Source: Bacteroidia bacterium
GTDB taxonomy: Bacteria; Bacteroidota; Bacteroidia; Bacteroidales; Azobacteroidaceae
Length of the DNA: 40,519 nucleotides
Reading direction: 5' to 3'
Assembly (NCBI GenBank): GCA_025999115.1
Contig: BNWW01000015.1
Coordinates: forward strand, 1-40,519
Positions 29,661 to 37,894 of the stretch are shown one piece after another. Positions within the stretch are counted from its first letter, which is position 1, and each line of letters begins with the position of its first letter. A model generated the notes under the pieces. That model ran no database searches and had not been told where the DNA came from. It was given only the letters and a program-made list of their open reading frames with translations. A program made the position numbers and the translations under genes.

Positions 29661-32518
29661 TATTTGATAATTTTTTTAGTGATACTTGTGTTATTATTGA
29701 GTGTAATTTTTACTAAATAATGACCTTTAGCCAACCGGCTGCAATCAATTTGATTGGTATTTGATTGATTGACAACTAATTGTCCGACAGTGTTATACAC
29801 TTTTACATTTTGAACGCTGCTTTCCGATGCAATGTTTAATACATCAATGACCGGATTCGGATAAAGTTGAATATTGGCTGAACTTGAAACCGGAATTTCT
29901 TTGATAGACGACCAACCGTCGGCAAAGGTATTAATATATTTTTCCAACACCACCATTTGTTGCTTGTCTTTGGTGTAATTGTTTACCGGTTGCACCGAAA
30001 TCGGATCGCCGTCGTACATCACACCTGCCGACCAATAGGTAGCGCTTACGTTATTGTTTTTCAATTTGGTCAGTACCTTGTCTAACAAACGCAACCAACG
30101 CCAATCATCGCAGGGTACGCCAAATTCGCCCACCATACCGCGTAAATTATTGGCTTTTAACCAATTAATAAAAGGATCTAAGCGGTTGACAAAACTTGTT
30201 TCCCTGCTGCCGACTTCGGTTTCGTAATCTTTTTTGTACGTTCCGGAATTGTCGTTGTCGAAATAGCAATGTCCTTGAAAAATGAGGTTGCTATCGCCGT
30301 TGTAGTCCGAAAAACCGTTGCCGGTAACCAAATCAATCAGCGGTGCGCCATTGGAATCCCATGAATGGGTGCCGGCGTAATTATTGCCTTCTATTACGAT
30401 AGCTGTTTTGGTATCTACCGCCCGAATCGCTTGTATCGTGGTTTTTGCCACTGTTTTCCAAAGTGAAGTTTCCATGCCGTAAGGTTCGTTCATGATGTCG
30501 TAGCCCCAGATGTTGGTATAATCTTTAAATTCGAGGGCTAATTTTGTCCAGGCATCCGCTAAATGAGCCGCCGTCAAATTGTTGGTTTGACCGACCACGT
30601 AGGTCGTTGAACCCACGGTTCTCCGGCAATAATCGTGCATATCGAGCATCACTAACACACCGATGCGTTCCGCTTCTGTAACCACTCTTTTCAGTTCCGC
30701 CAAATCTTGTTCGGCATCTAACGGGCCATTCAATTCGTGTTGGATGCGCGACCAACGGAAAGGCAAGCGTATCAAGCGAACGCCTTTTTCCTTGAAATAA
30801 TACAAGTCGTCAGAAGTAGGGTAGCGGTAGTTGGTTCCCAAGACTCCCGGATTTGCGCCGCCCGAAGCAGACGATAGATTGACACCTAAGAAAGGCTGAT
30901 TGAAATTAGTTGGGACGGCCGCCGGTGTTTTTCCGTCTGTAAATTCGGGTTTGGGACGAGCGGTCGAATAATAAGTTCCTTTGTAGGCATAAATATTGTC
31001 AATATAAACAGTGGACGTAGTATTTCCAACGGCTTTAATACTGATTGACAACAGATTGGCAATATTTACTCCCTGATTTTTCAGTTCCGCCAATGGAATA
31101 TTCACCGGCACCCATGTTTTGTTAGCCAATGACGTTTGAACCGTTGAATAATAGGTCGTTGTTGAACCGACCGGTTGTAAGCCGATTTGCAAGGCTACAT
31201 TTTCGGTGGTACCCAAATAAGCATCCAAATGCAAATATTCCATCGCACCGGACACGTAAGAATTGCTTTCCAAATTCAATGTCGGATAAAAAGTCATGGT
31301 TTGCGTATCCAAATCCGTCAGTTTTATGGCTTTATCTTCGCCCAATAAATCTACCACTTCGTAACCGCTTTCGGCTGCCGAATTGATAGAAGTAAGACCG
31401 GTAAATCCATTGGTATAAATCGGAATAATATTTCCGGTCGGCAGATAGATGTCCGGAGCGTTATCAATATCATCATCAATAAACGCATATACATTATCTA
31501 TATAGACTTCCAGCGATGGATAGCCGCCGCCTTGCACCCGCATCACGTTGGCTGATTCTACATTGATACCTCCGGCAATAAAATCGGAAATGCGAACTTT
31601 TACATCGACCCATTCACCGGTTTTCAATTTTCCCCAATTGCCGGCAACGGCTTGTGCGCCACCGTTATTATCCAATCCTACGCCGAGTGATGCCGGTTTG
31701 ACTGCGGCATTCACATCCGTTTTCAAAAACACATGCAGATGAATGTATTTCATGCCGGAAATATTCCACGCCGGAGTAATCGCAAACGGCATGTAATTCA
31801 AATTGGTCAAGTGCATGGCTTTGTCGCCCGGAGCTAATTCCACTTCTTCCCATTGGGTATATTGGGTTTCGCCGTAATATTTTCCATCAAATTTATAGGT
31901 ACTGTTATAGTGTTCCGAATAAAGCGGAATCACTTTGGATGGGTCTGTATCGGGCGTGGGAGCAGGTGTTACCGCTGTCGATTTTTCGCCGTAAGCATAA
32001 AAATTATCAATATAAAAAGTACCCGAACCGACAAAACGCACGGTGGTAATGGCATACATATCCACACCGGCATCGGCGAACAAAGCAGTCGGAATATCCA
32101 TACTTACCCATTCTCCTTGCTTGGTGGATGTCCAAGTATAATCAACAGGATATTTAGCATTCCCCTGCCAACTTCCATCAAATCCGAAGCGGAACGAGCC
32201 GTTGCCGCCCGATTCGTAATATACATCAATATGAATCATACTTTTCGTATTGATTTTCCACGTGCTGATAAATACCGGCGAATCGCCTAAGGCGGGGAGT
32301 TTTACCACTTTATCATTGTTGCCAATGGTTTCTACCGTTGCCACACAGCTGGTCCAGTTTTGCGGTTGAAATCCGGTAGCAGCGGTATAGCTGTCACTGA
32401 ATACGCTGATAACATCCGAAGCCGGATGCGCAGGGACAGGCGCCGAAACCGCCGGTTGAGCCATTGCCCTCCCCATTCCTATTAAAAGTAGAAATACAAA
32501 AATGAATTGTTTTTTCAT
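29660..32518 (-). CDS. secreted multi-domain GH5 endoglucanase-like enzyme with T9SS tail
   Basis: 952 aa, the same architecture as its downstream neighbour: signal peptide (1-20), three beta-sandwich modules (~30-177, 195-347, 362-513), GH5 domain (~540-862) and T9SS domain (~878-952, YPNPVIDVLN). Acid/base E678 (IMNEPYGM), nucleophile E798 (GMVGEFGVP). Modules two and three are more divergent than module one, so the pair may bind different glycan features. It starts 4 nt after the upstream GH5 stop. Probably a duplicated enzyme with a shifted specificity. Confidence 0.92.
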   Translation of the reverse strand: MKKQFIFVFLLLIGMGRAMAQPAVSAPVPAHPASDVISVFSDSYTAATGFQPQNWTSCVATVETIGNNDKVVKLPALGDSPVFISTWKINTKSMIHIDVYYESGGNGSFRFGFDGSWQGNAKYPVDYTWTSTKQGEWVSMDIPTALFADAGVDMYAITTVRFVGSGTFYIDNFYAYGEKSTAVTPAPTPDTDPSKVIPLYSEHYNSTYKFDGKYYGETQYTQWEEVELAPGDKAMHLTNLNYMPFAITPAWNISGMKYIHLHVFLKTDVNAAVKPASLGVGLDNNGGAQAVAGNWGKLKTGEWVDVKVRISDFIAGGINVESANVMRVQGGGYPSLEVYIDNVYAFIDDDIDNAPDIYLPTGNIIPIYTNGFTGLTSINSAAESGYEVVDLLGEDKAIKLTDLDTQTMTFYPTLNLESNSYVSGAMEYLHLDAYLGTTENVALQIGLQPVGSTTTYYSTVQTSLANKTWVPVNIPLAELKNQGVNIANLLSISIKAVGNTTSTVYIDNIYAYKGTYYSTARPKPEFTDGKTPAAVPTNFNQPFLGVNLSSASGGANPGVLGTNYRYPTSDDLYYFKEKGVRLIRLPFRWSRIQHELNGPLDAEQDLAELKRVVTEAERIGVLVMLDMHDYCRRTVGSTTYVVGQTNNLTAAHLADAWTKLALEFKDYTNIWGYDIMNEPYGMETSLWKTVAKTTIQAIRAVDTKTAIVIEGNNYAGTHSWDSNGAPLIDLVTGNGFSDYNGDSNLIFQGHCYFDNDNSGTYKKDYETEVGSRETSFVNRLDPFINWLKANNLRGMVGEFGVPCDDWRWLRLLDKVLTKLKNNNVSATYWSAGVMYDGDPISVQPVNNYTKDKQQMVVLEKYINTFADGWSSIKEIPVSSSANIQLYPNPVIDVLNIASESSVQNVKVYNTVGQLVVNQSNTNQIDCSRLAKGHYLVKITLNNNTSITKKIIK

Positions 32519-32522
32519 GTGA

Positions 32523-33569
32523 TTATTTTTTATTTGTTGTTTCTAAATATTTTGTCAATACCTTCACTTGCGGTAGATCTTCTTTGTATTTGTTTTTTGG
32601 TTGTACGCCCAAAATGTAATTATTCCATTTGGCGCCCGCCGCCCAATACGTTCCGTTGATGCTTTGCGATTGCATATAGCTCAACAAATGGTCGAGACAC
32701 ACCGCCCAACGTTCGTCGTTGGCGGGAATGCCGTATTCGCCGACAAATCCGTTGAAATTGTTTTCTTGCAGCCATTTGACGAAGGGGCGCAAGCGTTCTA
32801 CGCCGATATACGGATTGGCTTTTTCTTCTTCATACGAACGGCGGTAAACGCCCGAAGCATCTTCGTCGAAATAGACGTGCGCTTCAAATATCAGTTTGTG
32901 GGCGGGGTCGTATAAGTATTTCAATTCATCGCTCACGTTTACCCAGCGGTCGGCCGAACTCCAATGATTTCCACCAACAATAATAGGAGTGCTGTTGTCG
33001 TATTTTCTGATTTCGATAATGGCGGCTTGTGCAATGCGTGCCCAAGGCGTAGAAGCCAACATGTCGTGCGGTTCATTGATTAGTCCGTAGCCATAGATAC
33101 TTTTTTCGTAGCCTTTCAAGGCTTGTACCAATTGTCCCCAAAACGAGGAAAACGCCTCAATCGGCAAACTGTCGCTACCTATAATATAATCGGTGGCGCC
33201 TGTTTTCCGGCGACCATAATTATGCAAGTCAAGGATGATTTGCATATTGCGTTTCCCTGCTTCCTGCAATAGTTTTTTCATCACATCCACTTCGGATTTA
33301 GTCAGTTCGCCAAAAGTTTCGTGTTGAATGCGTTCCCATTTAAAAGGTACGCGCAATAAGGCAAGCTGTTTCGACTGCCAATAATCCAAGTCTTCGATGG
33401 TGGGATAAAAATAATCTTGATTGACTTCGCCCGGCATTTTAGAACCATGACCAAATTCGGCTCCGGCCAAATTTACTCCAAAAGGCAGCATCGGATTTTC
33501 TGTTTTTTGTCCGAAAACAATCAACGAAAGCAATAAAAACGGAAGGATGACAAAAATGTTTCGCTTCAT
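32523..33569 (-). CDS. single-domain secreted GH5 glycoside hydrolase
   Basis: 348 aa: signal peptide (1-20, ending VFG) followed directly by a GH5 domain. Acid/base E166 (LINEPHDM), nucleophile E278 (GFVGEYGIP), and the conserved DLHNYGR and HVYFDEDASG blocks shared with the two larger enzymes. No binding module and no T9SS tail, so probably periplasmic or lipid-free; it could process oligosaccharides imported after surface cleavage. First gene of the three-gene GH5 operon, 47 nt downstream of its -7 box. Confidence 0.9.
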   Translation of the reverse strand: MKRNIFVILPFLLLSLIVFGQKTENPMLPFGVNLAGAEFGHGSKMPGEVNQDYFYPTIEDLDYWQSKQLALLRVPFKWERIQHETFGELTKSEVDVMKKLLQEAGKRNMQIILDLHNYGRRKTGATDYIIGSDSLPIEAFSSFWGQLVQALKGYEKSIYGYGLINEPHDMLASTPWARIAQAAIIEIRKYDNSTPIIVGGNHWSSADRWVNVSDELKYLYDPAHKLIFEAHVYFDEDASGVYRRSYEEEKANPYIGVERLRPFVKWLQENNFNGFVGEYGIPANDERWAVCLDHLLSYMQSQSINGTYWAAGAKWNNYILGVQPKNKYKEDLPQVKVLTKYLETTNKK

Positions 33570-33615
33570 TGGAATGTGTTTTTGTGATTAGATTTTATTT
33601 TGAAATTACATGATA

Positions 33616-33678
33616 CAAAAGTAAGGCTTGATTGATTGACAGGATAAAAGAATCTGATTTATTCCTGCAAGTTTATTG
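33616..33678 (-). promoter_or_regulatory. promoter of the GH5 operon with activator-site motif
   Basis: On the minus strand the motif CAATA, 3 nt, TTGCA, 2 nt, AATAAA (33678 down to 33658) is followed after 34 nt by the -7 octamer TACTTTTG (33623 down to 33616). The same motif and the same 34-nt spacing occur at 33718-33780 and 40413-40475. The fixed position upstream of -7 suggests an activator site in place of a normal -33 box. Confidence 0.7.
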
Positions 33679-33717
33679 TTTTCCGTATCTCTAAACGGCT
33701 TGTTTTTGAGGGTACAG

Positions 33718-33780
33718 CAATATTTTTGCATGAATAAACAATATCGTAATATTCTCTCCTTGTTTTAATGAGTTACTTTG
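33718..33780 (+). promoter_or_regulatory. promoter of the plus-strand polysaccharide operon with the same motif
   Basis: CAATA, 3 nt, TTGCA, 2 nt, AATAAA (33718-33738) is followed after 34 nt by TTACTTTG (33773-33780), a near match to the -7 consensus. The start codon at 33814 is 33 nt further. Thirty bases here match 40413-40442 at 27 positions. Divergent from the GH5 operon promoter, indicating joint control of both operons. Confidence 0.7.
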
Positions 33781-33813
33781 TCGCAAGTTATTAATTTTAA
33801 TTTTTTAAATATC

Positions 33814-35139
33814 ATGAAAAGATTCTTTACTCTATTATTAATGGTGTGTGTGTCCGCTTCCTTTGTATTTGCGGAAGAGGACGAACGGAAGTTAGTGGTT
33901 AAACCGGTTCTCACCTCCCGTGCGGATGTTGAAACCGATTGGGGCGGATTGGCAGAAAAAGCAGCGGCAGATCCCCGCTATGAATTGACAAAAGTAGAAG
34001 GCGCCGACAATCTGTATAAAACTACGATTGCGCTGAAAAAGTATTTCATCAGCAACAAATGGAAATCAAGTTTAGGAACCACTTATCCTGCGGAATATCC
34101 CAAGGAAGGCTGGGAAGAAACGCATCAATTTGTGGTTGTCTATCAAGATGAATATGGTGATCAAGAAAACAAGAGCAATCCGAATGCAGTGGCGGGAGCG
34201 CAAGCCTTTTTAGTTCCGGAAGAAAATACGGAAATTACTTTTTATGCGATTGTGAATCCGGACAACGGAACGATTCGTTCGTATTGCGATGCACGCTCTG
34301 CCCAACTTACCATTCAGAATAATGAAGGTGGAAACGCTATTTTCCCTGCTGCTATTGGAAAAACATCCTCTGTCGTGGCAGTTGACATTGCCAATTCCGC
34401 TAACAAAAAAATCGAACTTCAAATTGATGCTAACATTACACATCCTACCGGTTTAGCCGGAGGTAGTAAATTGGCTATTTATGAAAGAGGAAGACATGCA
34501 TTTGTATTGGATTTCCTTACCATGCAATATAAATATTATAAGGTATTGGACGCTCTTGTAAGTCCGAAAGTGAAAGTGGGGGATGCCGCTTTTATTGGAG
34601 CAGCCGCTCTTCCGGCCGATTTAGGTCAGGTTACTGCTAATTTTCGATTAGGCGCAAGTATTGACGGCATTTCAAATACATCGACTACTTTCAATGCCGG
34701 TGATGTTCAGGCGACTTTCAATTACGAAATTATTCCTGCCGGCGAAACGGAAGGCACCATTGTTAGCGTACCTTTAACAACGACTGTTACGGGCGCAAGA
34801 ATCTCGGCTACTTGGTCGGCTGCCGACATCAAAATTGCCGAAGGTTTGGACGAAGGGACTTATACCTTAAAAGTATGGTATGAAACCGATTCGCACGGCG
34901 ATGTATTGGTAGACGATAACGCGAATGGCCTTGCCTATACGACTGCTTTTGAGGTAGTAGCGGACGACCTTACTTCTATCGTTCCGGTTGCTTTCGACGC
35001 TACATCTGTTGGAAAATTATACAGCTTAACCGGTGTGCTTGTGCAAAAAAACGTAACCAATCGTTCCGCTCTTAATGTAGTGCCGGGCATTTATATCTTA
35101 TCGGTAAATGGCGAAAATAAAAAGATTATTGTTAAATAA
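33814..35139 (+). CDS. secreted two-domain protein with T9SS-like tail
   Basis: 441 aa from the ATG at 33814 (MKRFFTLLLMVCVSASFVFA signal peptide); a TTG 12 codons upstream is open but unlikely. Residues ~25-235 form a domain homologous to residues ~405-620 of the 699-aa protein at 37895 (shared KLVVKP, ETDWGG, LKKYFISNKW/LKKFFKNNKW, VVYQD.YG, YCDA, PAAIG). A second beta-rich region (~235-360) and a short sorting-tail-like end (LYSLTGVLV ... GIYILSVNG) follow. No catalytic motif recognised. First gene of the four-gene operon, so probably a glycan-binding surface protein. Confidence 0.8.
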   Translation: MKRFFTLLLMVCVSASFVFAEEDERKLVVKPVLTSRADVETDWGGLAEKAAADPRYELTKVEGADNLYKTTIALKKYFISNKWKSSLGTTYPAEYPKEGWEETHQFVVVYQDEYGDQENKSNPNAVAGAQAFLVPEENTEITFYAIVNPDNGTIRSYCDARSAQLTIQNNEGGNAIFPAAIGKTSSVVAVDIANSANKKIELQIDANITHPTGLAGGSKLAIYERGRHAFVLDFLTMQYKYYKVLDALVSPKVKVGDAAFIGAAALPADLGQVTANFRLGASIDGISNTSTTFNAGDVQATFNYEIIPAGETEGTIVSVPLTTTVTGARISATWSAADIKIAEGLDEGTYTLKVWYETDSHGDVLVDDNANGLAYTTAFEVVADDLTSIVPVAFDATSVGKLYSLTGVLVQKNVTNRSALNVVPGIYILSVNGENKKIIVK

Positions 35140-35156
35140 AAAATAAAAATAAAATC

Positions 35157-36716
35157 ATGAAAAAGATTCAAACAGTTATTATTGCTCTTTTCTTGGCGAT
35201 AGGAATTCAACCGTTATTCGCACAACCGGCAACTCCGGCTCCGGAACCCACGCATGACGGCTCGGATGTGGTCAGCACCTTCAGTAATTATTATTCGCAA
35301 ACCGGTAAAGGAGTAGAACCTCAATCTTGGGGCGGTAACGGAGTAACAAAAGCAACGATTGCCGGTTTCAACGATGATGTATTGTTCACGAATGGCGCCA
35401 GTGCGGTCGTTTACACTTCCGGTTGGAGCGCTCAAGCCAAAGGTTATATTCATATTGATGTTTATTCCGTTGGCGGCGGTTCTTTCTCGTTTGGCGTAGG
35501 CGATGGATTTGGTGGCGAAACGGTGAAATGGTTGTCGGCAGGCGCTTTTACTTGGCCTTCCATTCCGGCAGGTGTGTGGACAGGCGTAGATGTTCCGGTT
35601 GTTGAGTTTGTAAAAGCCGGTTTAAATGATGCGGTCAACGTACAATCTTTGAAATTTTCAGGTTCAGGCAACTATTATTTGGATAATATCTATGCTTATG
35701 GCGCTAAACAAACGTATGAAGAAACAGCGATATTAGCGATAGCTCCGGTTCCGGCGCATGCGGCTTCCGATGTAAAAAGCGTTTTCAGCGACAGCTATAC
35801 CGCTGCTACCAAAGGATTTACTCCGCAAACATTTGGCGGTGTTTTGGCAAAAATCATGAAATATGGAAGCGATCAAAGTCAAAGCGTGGTTCGTATGTTA
35901 GGAATCGGTACCAGTTTGGCTACGATCGATACTTGGCGATTGGCTGATAAACCCACTATCCATGTAGATGTATATTGGGATGGAACCGGCGACGGCAGTT
36001 TCTCGTTCGGATTGGCCAGTCGCAGTTGGGATGGAAACCAAATCAAATACAACGACAATTATCCGTGGCCGGCTACCAGACAGGGACAATGGGTTGGTTT
36101 TGATATTCCGACCGCTGTATTTGCCGAAGCAGGCGTGGAAATTGATCAGATTACACAAATCAAATTCAAAGGTTCGGGTAATTTCTATATCGACAATTTA
36201 TATGCTTATTCTTCCGATGTAACCTTGGATGCGGATGCCACGCTGAAAGCGCTAACCGTTTCCGAAGGTGCGTTAACTCCGGCATTTAGCGCCAATACCG
36301 CCACTTATTCGGTGGAAGTGCCCGAAACAGTAACTTCGATTACACTGGCTGCCGAAGCCAATAGCAGCAAGGCGCTGTCGGTTACAGGAACAGGCGAGAA
36401 AACCTTGAATCCGGGTAATAATGTGTTTCCCATTGTGGTAACAGCCGAAAGCGGCGCTACAAAAACCTATACGGTAACAGTCATTAAAACGGGTGGACAA
36501 GGCATTGCCCTGGTAAACGGCAAAGCCTTGAAAGTGGCTTCCGCGAATGGCGTGTTGCAGGTGGCTTTTGAAGGAAAAGCTTCTGTAAAATTGTATTCCG
36601 TTTCGGGACAATTGTTGGATCAAACACCGGCTGTAAACCAATACACTAAATCGTTGTCGCAGGGAATTTATATCCTGAATGTGGATGGAAAAGCGCAGAA
36701 GGTGTTAGTAAAATAA
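35157..36716 (+). CDS. secreted protein with two carbohydrate-binding-like modules and T9SS-like tail
   Basis: 519 aa: signal peptide (1-22); two copies of the beta-sandwich module also found in the GH5 enzymes (~30-185, ~198-357; GSGNFYIDNLYAYS); a cadherin-like beta-sandwich domain (~363-445, LTVSEGALTPAFSANTATYS); and a C-terminal sorting-like domain (LYSVSGQLLDQ ... GIYILNVDG). No catalytic domain, so the modules probably bind the GH5 substrate and present it at the surface. It begins 17 nt after the previous stop. Confidence 0.82.
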   Translation: MKKIQTVIIALFLAIGIQPLFAQPATPAPEPTHDGSDVVSTFSNYYSQTGKGVEPQSWGGNGVTKATIAGFNDDVLFTNGASAVVYTSGWSAQAKGYIHIDVYSVGGGSFSFGVGDGFGGETVKWLSAGAFTWPSIPAGVWTGVDVPVVEFVKAGLNDAVNVQSLKFSGSGNYYLDNIYAYGAKQTYEETAILAIAPVPAHAASDVKSVFSDSYTAATKGFTPQTFGGVLAKIMKYGSDQSQSVVRMLGIGTSLATIDTWRLADKPTIHVDVYWDGTGDGSFSFGLASRSWDGNQIKYNDNYPWPATRQGQWVGFDIPTAVFAEAGVEIDQITQIKFKGSGNFYIDNLYAYSSDVTLDADATLKALTVSEGALTPAFSANTATYSVEVPETVTSITLAAEANSSKALSVTGTGEKTLNPGNNVFPIVVTAESGATKTYTVTVIKTGGQGIALVNGKALKVASANGVLQVAFEGKASVKLYSVSGQLLDQTPAVNQYTKSLSQGIYILNVDGKAQKVLVK

Positions 36717-36739
36717 CGACAAATTCACAGAAAACTTTG

Positions 36740-36777
36740 CAACGTCATTGTAGCACTTCGTCTTCGCAATGACGTTG
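36740..36777. repeat. REP-like hairpin between two operon genes
   Basis: Perfect 11-bp inverted repeat CAACGTCATTG / CAATGACGTTG around a 16-nt loop. The sequence CGTCATTGCGAAGACGAAGT on the minus strand resembles the widespread REP type built on CGTCATTGCGA. It lies in the 82-nt gap between genes, so it may act as an mRNA stabiliser or attenuator, or be a passive REP. Confidence 0.6.
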
Positions 36778-36798
36778 TAACTTTAAATAGATATAAGC

Positions 36799-37890
36799 AT
36801 GAAAAAACGCTATCTTTTAAGTCTTTTAATCTTTTATACATTGGGTCTGTCGGCTCAGACTCCATTAACCAACGCGCCTGCACCTTTGTATCCGGCAAAG
36901 GATGTTACTTCTTTTTTTAGTCGTTCTTATTCTCAAGTTACTGCGTTCTACGATCTTGCAGTCAGTTGGGGCGCTCCCGCCCGTTGGGAAATTACGCCTT
37001 TGGACGATGCAACAGAAGCATTGAAAATTACCAATTTGGGATGGATGCCGCTCGGTTTGAAAAATCAAGTGAATATCAGTGATAAAACCTATTTACATTT
37101 GGATGTTTATTCTCCTATGAACGTAGCTTCTTTTCAAGTGGGATTTCATTATTTCGGGCATGCCGGAGCCGGAGAAGAAAAAGAATTGTATGCTCCCGAA
37201 ATCATCGATCTGAAAGCAGGAGAATGGTATTCTATCGACTATCCGCTGATTGTATTTTCCGATCAAGGTTATAATCTGAAAGGTATCAATGTGCTGCGAT
37301 TCCGGTCGAACACCGGTACCATTCCGGAGCTATACATCGGCAATCTCTATGCTTTCAACGGCGAACCGGATAATCTATTGGATTATCACACGCCGAATAA
37401 CGATCCTCGCTTAAAAAGTCTGACGGTTTCGGAAGGCACTTTAACTCCCGCATTCGATGCCGCCTTGTTTGTTTACACGGTCGATGTACCGGCTGCAACA
37501 ACATCCATCACCATTGATGCGGAAGCGTTCAATGAGGTGTCTACCATTACCGGCACGGGCGAACAGGTCTTGGCGATTGGAAGCAATGTGTTTGTTGTTC
37601 AAGTAACAGCCGAAAACGGGACTAAATTGCCTTATAAAATTACGGTCAACAGGAGAGAAAATGCAGGTATACGAGATCTAAATCCGGAAACAGCTGTTCG
37701 TATCAGTAGTGAAAACGGCATTCTTCAGGCGCAATTTGAAGAAAAAGCCGCCATTCGGCTGTATGACATCCGCGGGCGCGTGATTCATTCGGCGATTGCG
37801 GAGAACGAATATCGCAGGGCGCTACCTCCGGGATTGTATATTCTTTCGGTAAATGGAAACACACACAAGGTATTGATACCTAAAATATAA
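36799..37890 (+). CDS. secreted protein with one carbohydrate-binding-like module and cadherin-like domain
   Basis: 363 aa: signal peptide (1-19, ending LSA); one divergent copy of the beta-sandwich module (~25-190, HLDVYSPMNVASFQVGF and ELYIGNLYAF); a cadherin-like domain (~207-287, LTVSEGTLTPAFDAALF); and a sorting-like tail (LYDIRGRVIH ... GLYILSVNG). A smaller relative of the preceding gene. No catalytic residues recognised. Separated from the next gene by only 4 nt. Confidence 0.8.
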   Translation: MKKRYLLSLLIFYTLGLSAQTPLTNAPAPLYPAKDVTSFFSRSYSQVTAFYDLAVSWGAPARWEITPLDDATEALKITNLGWMPLGLKNQVNISDKTYLHLDVYSPMNVASFQVGFHYFGHAGAGEEKELYAPEIIDLKAGEWYSIDYPLIVFSDQGYNLKGINVLRFRSNTGTIPELYIGNLYAFNGEPDNLLDYHTPNNDPRLKSLTVSEGTLTPAFDAALFVYTVDVPAATTSITIDAEAFNEVSTITGTGEQVLAIGSNVFVVQVTAENGTKLPYKITVNRRENAGIRDLNPETAVRISSENGILQAQFEEKAAIRLYDIRGRVIHSAIAENEYRRALPPGLYILSVNGNTHKVLIPKI

Positions 37891-37894
37891 TATC

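Noticed and set aside
33570..33813. Small RNA or riboswitch in the divergent region
   Set aside because: Both promoters and the shared motif account for the space; no stable conserved hairpin was seen.
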